A stretch of 64,000 nucleotides of DNA, taken from Iningainema tapete BLCC-T55. GTDB lineage: Bacteria; Cyanobacteriota; Cyanobacteriia; Cyanobacteriales; Nostocaceae. Position numbers and translations under genes: made by a program. Below, piece by piece: positions 18,301 through 25,171 of this stretch (the first letter of the stretch is position 1; the number at the start of each line of letters is the position of its first letter). The stretch lies in NCBI RefSeq assembly GCF_014698965.1, contig NZ_JACXAE010000118.1, positions 186,001 to 250,000 on the forward strand, in the 5' to 3' direction. Under the pieces are notes generated by a model. The model was not told the DNA's origin, ran no database searches, and saw only the letters and a list, made by a program, of their open reading frames with translations.

Positions 18301-19194
18301 ATGTCTACTCAAATTCCTTCTCATATATCTGAAGAATCAACAAAGTCTAACCTACAGTTAAACTGGCTGCAACCATTAGTATTACTTGCACCATCGGGTG
18401 TTTGGTTGTTACTTTTGCTTATATTACCAACGCTACTAATTTTTGAGTTAAGTTTAGTTCCAGGAATTCGACCTGGTGATATAGTAAATCCTAGCGGATT
18501 CGATAACTATATCCGCATATTTGATCCTCTGTATCTCACAGTTATTCAGCGATCGCTATTTTTTGCTCTAGGCACAACTATATTTTGCTTATGCTTGGGT
18601 TTTCCTGTTGCTTATTGGATTGCGCAAATTGCACCAATCCGCTGGCGTAATTTACTCCTAATCGGTTTTGTGTTACCCTTATGGACTTCTTCCTTACTGC
18701 GTTCCTATGCTTGGATTACAATTCTTCGTCCTACTGGTTTATTAAACAGTTTGCTTACCAGTTTGGGCTTGCCTACTTTAAGTATACTTAACCGTAGCCC
18801 TGCTGTATTAGTTGGTATGAGCTACAGCTTGCTACCTTATATGGTTTTAATTTTATATGCTTCTTTAGAAAAACTAGATAAGCGTTTGCTCGAAGCTGCT
18901 GCCGATTTAGGTGCAAATCCCGTGCAAGCTTTTTGGAAAGTAACTGTACCCCAAACTCTCACTGGAATCGCCGCCAGTTCTTTCCTCGTTTTTATCACTG
19001 CAATGGGAGATTTTATCGATCCAGAATTACTTGGTGGTGCTTCTAGTATGACTGTAGCACGGTTAATCTATAACCAATTCCTTGGCGCTACTCAAAATTG
19101 GGGATTTGGTTCCGCTTTAAGTACAATGTTAGTTCTTTTGATTAGTGTGGCGATCGCACTTTTAATTAAGTTTGGTGATGCTCCCAAGACTTGA
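18301..19194 (+). CDS. potB: Spermidine/putrescine-type ABC transporter permease
   Basis: This 297-residue inner-membrane permease has six predicted helices and the EAA loop LLEAAADLGANPVQAFWKVTVPQTLTGI at about residues 196-223, which contacts the ATPase. The N-terminal region WLQPLVLLAPSGVWLLLLLILP and the loop WTSSLLRSYAWITILRPTG identify it as PotB-like. No ribosome-binding site is visible; a heptamer repeat occupies that place. The usual second permease potC does not follow: the next 40 bases form an inverted repeat and no further permease is found in the window. Confidence 0.9.
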   Translation: MSTQIPSHISEESTKSNLQLNWLQPLVLLAPSGVWLLLLLILPTLLIFELSLVPGIRPGDIVNPSGFDNYIRIFDPLYLTVIQRSLFFALGTTIFCLCLGFPVAYWIAQIAPIRWRNLLLIGFVLPLWTSSLLRSYAWITILRPTGLLNSLLTSLGLPTLSILNRSPAVLVGMSYSLLPYMVLILYASLEKLDKRLLEAAADLGANPVQAFWKVTVPQTLTGIAASSFLVFITAMGDFIDPELLGGASSMTVARLIYNQFLGATQNWGFGSALSTMLVLLISVAIALLIKFGDAPKT

Positions 19195-19235
19195 TCCCCC
19201 CAAGCCAAGGGGGGTTTGGGGGGCTTGGGGGGATC
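19193..19235. repeat. Inverted repeat after potB
   Basis: The arms GATCCCCCCAAGCC and GGGCTTGGGGGGATC are complementary around a G-rich centre, giving a strong hairpin that begins at the last base pair of the potB stop codon. It may act as a terminator or stabilise the pot mRNA, and is probably a mobile G/C-rich intergenic repeat. Confidence 0.75.
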
Positions 19236-19284
19236 TTCTACCTGAAGATGAACATGGTTAACCGAACCGTATTGTTCTGACTCC

Positions 19285-19314
19285 TGTAGAGACGTTCCAT
19301 GGAACGTCTCTACA
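19285..19314. repeat. Perfect 30-base palindrome, TGTAGAGACG family
   Basis: TGTAGAGACGTTCCA/TGGAACGTCTCTACA is a perfect palindrome with no loop. It has the same ends and length as the two copies inside smc and lies just after the stop codon of the 80-residue ORF on the minus strand. Confidence 0.85.
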
Positions 19315-19330
19315 ATTCCTGAACCCTGCC

Positions 19331-19573
19331 TTAATACTCACTTAATCCGCTGCATCGCCTAAACCCAGATTTTCTCTGTTGGGTTACTGCTGCGCTTCTT
19401 TGAGGAACTTGAGTTTGAATTTTTGGTTTCGAGATTGGTTTTTCGCTTTCACTAGAAATCAGTCTCTCTAACTCTTCTTTTAAGTAGTGTCTAATTTCTG
19501 ACTCTGGGTGAGAAATTTCAATAGTTTCGTATAACTCAGTATACACGTATTGTTCTTCATTAACTTTTGCCAT
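19331..19573 (-). CDS. Small hypothetical protein (80 aa) with strong ribosome-binding site
   Basis: This 80-residue ORF is preceded by TAGGAGGT about eight bases before its ATG, an unusually strong Shine-Dalgarno sequence, which argues for real translation. The N-terminal two thirds are acidic (EEQYVYTELYETIEIS, YLKEELERLISSESEK); the last third is basic, with QQRKSGFRRCSGLSEY and a single Cys. The acidic-leader/basic-tail layout recalls peptide precursors, but no known leader motif or neighbouring modifying enzyme is seen. I do not recognise a family. Confidence 0.55.
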   Translation of the reverse strand: MAKVNEEQYVYTELYETIEISHPESEIRHYLKEELERLISSESEKPISKPKIQTQVPQRSAAVTQQRKSGFRRCSGLSEY

Positions 19574-19961
19574 TTATAAATAACCTCCTAAGTATTTTTT
19601 GTCAAAACGAAGCCGCGCCAGTCTTACGTAGATGTCGCACAAGCACCGAAAACTATTCATTTTTTGGTTAATTCCTCATAAGCTATTCCACATTTAATTT
19701 GCTCAGTTGGAGAGAACTGATGCTGACACTACAAGAAGTTCATGAAATCTTGTGATGTAAATTAAGTGTGTTCTAGCTTACTGACTATCTGACAGATAGT
19801 ATCAAGTTATCTGCTTCAGAACCAATTCAATAATCGTAGTTTTTCTGAAAAACATCTTCGGTGAAAATACATAAATTCAAATTAAATAAAAGTAAAGCTT
19901 TGGTAAAACTGCTACCTTTAAGTGAAAGAGCGTAAGTATATTTTATAACTTAACACTGATC
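19574..19961. other. Intergenic region, 388 bases
   Basis: This AT-rich stretch lies between two leftward genes. Apart from the ribosome-binding site of the 80-residue ORF at its left edge I see no gene, RNA fold or repeat in it. Presumably it holds that gene's promoter. Confidence 0.4.
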
Positions 19962-20930
19962 CTAGACTATTGACTGCCGTACTGGAATCTCAATGAGAAA
20001 TTCTGCCCCTTGACTTGGAGCCGACTGGCAATATAGCTTACCGCCATGATTACCGGTCACAATCTGATAGCTAATCGACATCCCCATTCCCGTCCCCTTG
20101 CCTACTGATTTGGTGGTGAAGAATGGATCAAATATGCGGGATTGAATCACTTTGGGAATGCCACATCCATTGTCAGCGATCGTAATTCTTACCCATTGAA
20201 TATCGATGAGTTCAGTACGAATAGTAATGACAGGTTGATGATTGGTGTTTACTACTAATGATTCTTCGAGTGCATCAATCGCATTCGCGAGGATGTTCAT
20301 AAACACCTGATTTAATTGTCCTGCATAGCATTCCACAAGCGGTAACTGACTATAGTGTTTTGTCACTTCAATCTCACGGCGATCAGTTTTCGCGAGTAAG
20401 CGATGCTGCAAGATCAGGAGTGTACTATCAATACCTTCATGAATATCCACAGCCTTAACTTCTGCTTCATCCAATCGTGAGAAGCTACGGAGCGACTTGA
20501 CGATATCTCGAATCCGTTCCGTACCGTAGGATATGTTTGTCACTAAAATCACCGCAGGTTTGTCATTTCTTGGATCGCTCTGCATCACATCCCAGAGGGA
20601 AGTAAACGCTGCATCAAGGGAACCACGCAATACTGCACGGGAGGAGTCCTGTTGATTTTCAAATCGCATCAGTTGCACATCTAATCCCCGGCGTTTGAAA
20701 AAGCCTGCTTCCTGGGCATAGAGGACAATATCAAATCCTGCCCAGCTTGAAATCCCAATATGTAATGTGGAATGTTGTTCCACTCTACAGGCATTCAAAA
20801 CTTGGCTGAATAGTAATGCCAGGACAAATAATCCACTCTGGCATCGCCACGCTTTGAAGTTGAAACGGCGCTTTTGGGAATAACTTGCTGCGGACTGGGC
20901 AATGCTGCGCGAAACAGAATTCATTGACAC
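19962..20930 (-). pseudogene. In-frame chimera: truncated ABC binding protein fused to truncated histidine kinase
   Basis: The 322-codon frame is open but composed of two partial genes. Residues 1-130 are the start of an NMT1/SsuA-like substrate-binding lipoprotein: a hydrophobic signal, lipobox LNAC (Cys48), then LHIGISSWAGFDIVLYAQEA and LRGSLDAAFTSLWDVM. At about residue 131-135 (near base 20530) it switches to a sensor kinase: GTERIRDIVKSLRSFSR, then the N box (NILANAIDALEE), DNGCGIP, FDPFFTTK and GKGTGMGMSIS of an HATPase_c domain. The phospho-acceptor His helix and two thirds of the binding protein are missing. The simplest reading is a deletion between two genes, or inside one longer fused gene, that happened to keep frame. 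The product could not autophosphorylate in the usual way. Confidence 0.75.
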
Positions 20931-21320
20931 CCTTTAAACTCTCTACCTGTTAGGATGCCCAATCTTCTATCATAATGTAACACAACCTGTATCCAAATTT
21001 TGTTGCTCAAAAACACTATACCACTTCATGGACAAACTGCGGGAAGCCTTCCTGCTGCGCTCCGACCATCAAGAAGCCAAAAACCTAATATCATGTCCGC
21101 CTAATTACTTTTCATACTGGAGAAGAACTGCGACGAGTATATCAATAATTTATGATTGCTTGGGTGGCGATCGCCACCCTATTGCCGCTTGTAAGTCTTG
21201 GCTGTCTTGGGAGAAGAGGTAATGGTAGTTCCATACTCAACTGGAATTTGATATTTTTACCGTTCCTGCGGGAATACTAACTTTAGATTCCTGAGCAGGT
21301 GAAATCAAATTCCTACAAAT
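20931..21320. other. Intergenic region, 390 bases
   Basis: This stretch lies between the leftward chimera and the rightward TPR-WD40 gene. A 64-codon open frame at 21028-21222 has no ribosome-binding site or recognisable domain and a mixed composition; it is left uncalled. A HIP1-like site occurs near 21166. Nothing else is evident. Confidence 0.35.
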
Positions 21321-23405
21321 ATGGACTGGAAAATCACGCAGAGAGTGCAACTGGCTAAATTTAATCTAGTTTGGAAAAAAGTACACCAACTCTCCAAAAT
21401 TACACTTTGCATCTTATTGTCATTTATTTTCAGTATAACCGGGATTATTATCCCTGCTGAAGCACATAGCATCTCTCAAGGTTTGTCACCATCTTCTGTA
21501 AGAAATATGATTGGTGCTTTAGGAGAAGTTGGTAGTTTTCTTGTATCAAGCAGTTCTTTTTTACCAGATATTTCTATTTTACGAGAACCTAGATTTGCAC
21601 CAACTCTTGCACCAACTCTTGCACCAACTTTTGCACCAACTTTTGCACCAAATATTTCTTTGTTCCGGTTAGACTTCTATTTGCAAACTAAAGAGTTTAG
21701 TTTGGTAAAGGAGATTAACAAACAACAGTATTACCCTTCTGCTGCCGAAGAGTATTATAAGCTGGCAGTAGAAAAGGTTAAAAAAGGATACTATAGAAAT
21801 GCAGTTAAGGATTACAGTGATGCATTAAGTAAAGATGGTAATTTTGCCGAGGCTTATCTTGGTCGAGGTCGTGCATATTCAGAGTTAGGTTCACAATCCC
21901 AAGAAAGTAGATATTATGAAAGAGCTATTGAGGATTATACCAAAGCACTGTATGTAAAAGCTAAGTTTGCTGTAGACCAAAAAAGATATGTTGAACCCTT
22001 ACTGGGAAGAGGTGCTGTTTATATTAAACAGGGTAAATATCAAGAAGCACTTAATGATTTTAATTTAGCATTAGAACGCAATCCAGATTTTTATGATGCT
22101 TATTTAGGTCGAGCTACTATCTACATTCAATCTAAAGAATATCAACAAGCAATTGCAGATTTGAATGAGGCAATTGATCGTAATTTTGACTATGCAACTG
22201 CCTTTTTCATGCGAGGTTCACTATGGGGTGAATTGGGAGAATATAAAAAAGCAATTACAGATTTTGATGATGCGCTCAAAAGTCAGCTAGAAAAAATTAA
22301 TAAACACTACACTGATGCTTATTACAAACGAGGGCTTGCTTACTTAAAGTTGGGACAAAATCAGAAAGCAATAGAAGATTTCAGTCAAGCAATAAAGGGT
22401 GATGCTCACTACCTTGAAGCCTATTACTATCGAGGAATTGCCTACGATAACCTTGGTGCATATCAAGCAGCAAATCAAGATTATAGTCAGCTACTATTAC
22501 ACTATAATATTACAAAGGATTCAGGAATATCTGCTGGGATTTATTCAGTAGCTATCAGCCCTGATGGAACAATCCTTGCCACTGGTGGTGAAGACAATAT
22601 TATCAAACTGTGGGACTTGAATACTAGAGAAGAGATAAAAAAACTTTTTGGGCATTCCGGCTGGGTTCGTGCTGTTACTTTTAGCCCTGATGGTCAAACT
22701 CTTGCCAGTGCTAGTAATGACAATACTATTAAATTATGGAGTGTAAAGACAGGAAAAGAAATCCTTACTTTCTCAGGACATACTAGTTCGATGACTTCTG
22801 TTGCTTTTAGTCCTGATGGACAAATCCTTGCTAGTGGCAGTAATGACAATACCATTAAACTATGGAATGTAAAAATAGGAGAAGAAATCTGCACTCTCAC
22901 TAGACATTCAGACTATATTCAATCTGTCGCTTTTAGTCCAGATGGTACTGTTCTTGCCAGTAGTAGTTATGACAAAACTATTAAACTGTGGGATTGGAAA
23001 ACAGGAGATAGAAATCTCACAATATCACAAAGTAAAGATGGTGTTGGTGCTGTTGCCTTTAGTCCAGATGGTAAAACTCTAGCTACTGGTAGGACAGACG
23101 GCTCAGTTATACTATGGGACTGGCAAAATCCTCCAAGTAAAATTTCCACTTTTCCAAGTAAAATTTCCACCTTTACTGGTCATTCTAATGCCGTTACTGC
23201 CTTAGCGTTCAGCCCTGATGGTCAAATTCTTGCCAGTGCCAGTTCTGATAAAACTATTAAACTATGGAACTTGCAAACTCGACAAGAAATTATCACCCTT
23301 TTTGGGCATTCATCTTCCGTAAAATCGGTCGCCTTTAGCCCAGATAGCAAGACTCTTGTGAGTGGTGGTTATGACAAAACGGTGAAGGTGTGGCAGGTGC
23401 AGTAG
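21321..23405 (+). CDS. TPR and WD40 repeat protein with N-terminal membrane segment
   Basis: This 694-residue protein has a hydrophobic segment at about 28-48 (ITLCILLSFIFSITGIIIPAEA, signal-like), then a low-complexity block of repeated Ala-Pro-Thr (about 92-110). About seven TPR units follow (roughly 140-395, with blocks like AYLGRGRAYSELG and AYYKRGLAYLKLGQNQKAIEDFSQAI). Seven WD40 blades fill the C-terminus (about 400-694; SPDGQTLASASNDNTIKLW and similar), enough for a closed propeller. Both repeat types bind partner proteins, so it is probably a scaffold at the membrane or in the periplasm. Such combinations are common in filamentous cyanobacteria; no partner gene is adjacent. Confidence 0.88.
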   Translation: MDWKITQRVQLAKFNLVWKKVHQLSKITLCILLSFIFSITGIIIPAEAHSISQGLSPSSVRNMIGALGEVGSFLVSSSSFLPDISILREPRFAPTLAPTLAPTFAPTFAPNISLFRLDFYLQTKEFSLVKEINKQQYYPSAAEEYYKLAVEKVKKGYYRNAVKDYSDALSKDGNFAEAYLGRGRAYSELGSQSQESRYYERAIEDYTKALYVKAKFAVDQKRYVEPLLGRGAVYIKQGKYQEALNDFNLALERNPDFYDAYLGRATIYIQSKEYQQAIADLNEAIDRNFDYATAFFMRGSLWGELGEYKKAITDFDDALKSQLEKINKHYTDAYYKRGLAYLKLGQNQKAIEDFSQAIKGDAHYLEAYYYRGIAYDNLGAYQAANQDYSQLLLHYNITKDSGISAGIYSVAISPDGTILATGGEDNIIKLWDLNTREEIKKLFGHSGWVRAVTFSPDGQTLASASNDNTIKLWSVKTGKEILTFSGHTSSMTSVAFSPDGQILASGSNDNTIKLWNVKIGEEICTLTRHSDYIQSVAFSPDGTVLASSSYDKTIKLWDWKTGDRNLTISQSKDGVGAVAFSPDGKTLATGRTDGSVILWDWQNPPSKISTFPSKISTFTGHSNAVTALAFSPDGQILASASSDKTIKLWNLQTRQEIITLFGHSSSVKSVAFSPDSKTLVSGGYDKTVKVWQVQ
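21595..21651. repeat. 12-base tandem repeat coding for APT[LF]
   Basis: Almost five copies of TTGCACCAACTY lie in frame in the TPR-WD40 gene and encode repeated Leu/Phe-Ala-Pro-Thr. Since the unit is four codons, slippage would change linker length without breaking the frame. Confidence 0.85.
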
Positions 23406-23478
23406 CTTGATCGGCGCGTAAACTCTTGGATTGGCTTATCTCCAGACATCCCTCATGAGGGGAGTATTTGGGAGAAGA

Positions 23479-23964
23479 CTATGGGGTAGGTTGCAAAGTT
23501 TGCGCAATCTCCTCCAACACACCATCAATCAAATTCAAAACTTCCTCATTCCTAAACCGCACCACCCGTAACCCCAAACTTTCCAAAAATTCCTGCCTAA
23601 TTGCATCTTGCTCCTGAGTGTAGTCATGAATTTCACCATCCACTTCCACAACTAACTGTGCTTCCCCACAATAAAAATCTACAATAAAGCGGTCAATTGC
23701 GTGCTGTCGGCGGAATTTAAAGCCTAAAAGTTGCTTATTTCTCAACTTCTCCCAAAGCCGTGCTTCTGCTAATGTAGGTTCACGCCGCATCTGTCGCGCA
23801 AATGGTTTAAGTTTCTGCCAAAGTTCTGGCGGAGTTTTCCAAATGTGTGTGGCAATTATACCCCCCTCAGTCCCCCCGCGAGCGGGGGGAAGATCAGGAA
23901 TAACTTCTGTTTGAGAGAGAGAATGGGATGGGATCAAGCTTGGGGAGTTGTTTTGTTCAGTCAT
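23479..23964 (-). CDS. DUF559 endonuclease-like protein
   Basis: This 161-residue protein has a DUF559 domain at about residues 48-158: ARQMRREPTLAEARLWEKLR, then FKFRRQHAIDRFIVDFYC, LVVEVDGEIHD and LGLRVVRFRNEEV. The Asp in IVDF and the Glu/Asp in VEVDGE match the Vsr/PD-(D/E)XK-like site expected in this family, suggesting a DNA nuclease, though members are poorly studied. The N-terminal 45 residues include LPPARGGTEGG, encoded by a CCCCCCGCGAGCGGGGGG palindrome (23871-23890), so the start may really lie further in; no clear internal ATG is available. Confidence 0.8.
   Translation of the reverse strand: MTEQNNSPSLIPSHSLSQTEVIPDLPPARGGTEGGIIATHIWKTPPELWQKLKPFARQMRREPTLAEARLWEKLRNKQLLGFKFRRQHAIDRFIVDFYCGEAQLVVEVDGEIHDYTQEQDAIRQEFLESLGLRVVRFRNEEVLNLIDGVLEEIAQTLQPTP
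23871..23890. repeat. G/C-rich palindrome inside the DUF559 gene
   Basis: TCCCCCCGCGAGCGGGGGGA is a 20-base hairpin of the type seen between cyanobacterial genes; here it is read through in the N-terminal part of a coding frame. Confidence 0.75.
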
Positions 23965-24079
23965 TTTGTGTAATTCGAGGCTAGCTAATTCTCGTTAATT
24001 TATTTTTCCCAGCTATGTACTCTTACACACAAAACAGATGTCTCAAAATACTCGTTACGCCTCTTGCCACTAATAAAAG

Positions 24080-24105
24080 CCCCCTCCCCGTTTGCGGGGA
24101 GGGGG
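24080..24105. repeat. G/C-rich hairpin downstream of PRC-barrel gene
   Basis: CCCCCTCCCCG-TTTG-CGGGGAGGGGG forms an 11-base-pair stem 12 bases past the PRC-barrel stop codon. No clear T-run follows on the minus strand, so intrinsic termination is uncertain; transcript stabilisation is possible. Confidence 0.75.
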
Positions 24106-24117
24106 TTGGGGGTGGGG

Positions 24118-25113
24118 TTAATAGCCGCCTTCTTCTTCGTACTCTGGTTGTTTTTCTTTAACTTTTTTAGGAATATTCACTGGCTTAGGTGGTTCATCAT
24201 CCCAAGCGTCTTTTTTCAAATCGTCGTCTTCGTAATCATCGTACTCGTCATTGTATTGCTTGTTATTGTAGGGCTTGGGTTCATATCTGGGTTGACTTGA
24301 ATACTTGTCCCTACCCGTTGCCTCACTCCAGTTATCTTCTTCTTCCTCGTCTTCGTATGGAATCGGCTCGTACTGTCTAGCTCTCATCACTTCACGCTGG
24401 GGACGTTCTTCTACGTAGTCTTCATCCCATTCTGTAGCTACTGGCTCTGCTGTGCGTGGGGCTTTCGGTTTGATTGGCTCGATTGGTACTCCTGATGGTA
24501 GTTGATTTGCTACGGGAGTAGTACGAGGAGTGTATTGTCCGTATTCTTCATCGGCGTCGCGATCCCAGGGCGCTCTACCAATTCCCAAACGCTCTAGTAC
24601 ACCCACTGTCAACTGAGTAACTCGCTCTTCGGCTCCTTCAAAGACAATCAATCGATTTGGTCCGGTACTGACGATTTCTTCTACCGACATCTCGTAAGTA
24701 CTCAAGAATTGATCGGGAATTTGTGGCAATCCCAACGAAGCGATGACTATAGAGTAAACCTTTCCTGTTTCGCCATTAAACTTGAAGCCCCGCACCCTAC
24801 CTAATAACTCACCAGTTTCTGTAATGACTTCCCAGTTCATTAAGTTGCTGTAGGTTTCAGCATCAACATCTTCAATTACATCCTCGTTATCAACTAGGAG
24901 TACATCTCCAATTTGATTAATACTGGTGAGGTACATGTAGCGCGGCACACCAGACACAGAGATCAGGCTGTCCCTTAATCCCAGAGCCACAACTTCTCTT
25001 TGGTCAACATCAATCAACACCTGACTCACGATTCCTAGCCGTTTGCCATTATCGCGGGTGATTACCTGGGTGTTTAATATATCGGAACGTCTTATAATTT
25101 GTTCAGATGACAT
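24118..25113 (-). CDS. PRC-barrel domain protein with acidic tail
   Basis: This protein of about 331 residues starts at ATG 25113 (MSSEQIIRRSDILNTQVI). Two PRC-barrel-type units fill the first half: GKRLGIVSQVLIDVDQREVVALGLRD at about 20-45 and ETGELLGRVRGFKFNGETGKVYSIVIASLG at about 98-127. These beta-barrel modules also occur in RimM and photosynthetic reaction-centre subunit H. The C-terminal 130 residues are disordered-looking and highly acidic (YDDYEDDDLKKDAWDDEPPK). It follows smc on the same strand by 58 bases, so the two may be co-transcribed; a role in chromosome or ribosome biology cannot be told from sequence. Confidence 0.82.
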   Translation of the reverse strand: MSSEQIIRRSDILNTQVITRDNGKRLGIVSQVLIDVDQREVVALGLRDSLISVSGVPRYMYLTSINQIGDVLLVDNEDVIEDVDAETYSNLMNWEVITETGELLGRVRGFKFNGETGKVYSIVIASLGLPQIPDQFLSTYEMSVEEIVSTGPNRLIVFEGAEERVTQLTVGVLERLGIGRAPWDRDADEEYGQYTPRTTPVANQLPSGVPIEPIKPKAPRTAEPVATEWDEDYVEERPQREVMRARQYEPIPYEDEEEEDNWSEATGRDKYSSQPRYEPKPYNNKQYNDEYDDYEDDDLKKDAWDDEPPKPVNIPKKVKEKQPEYEEEGGY

Positions 25114-25171
25114 CCTATACCGATTCCTGATCTCTAATCCGGTTAATCTATACACTATTATTAACAAAAAC

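Noticed and set aside
21028-21222. 64-codon open frame upstream of the TPR-WD40 gene
   Set aside because: No start signal and no protein-like motif; probably a chance frame or old gene debris.
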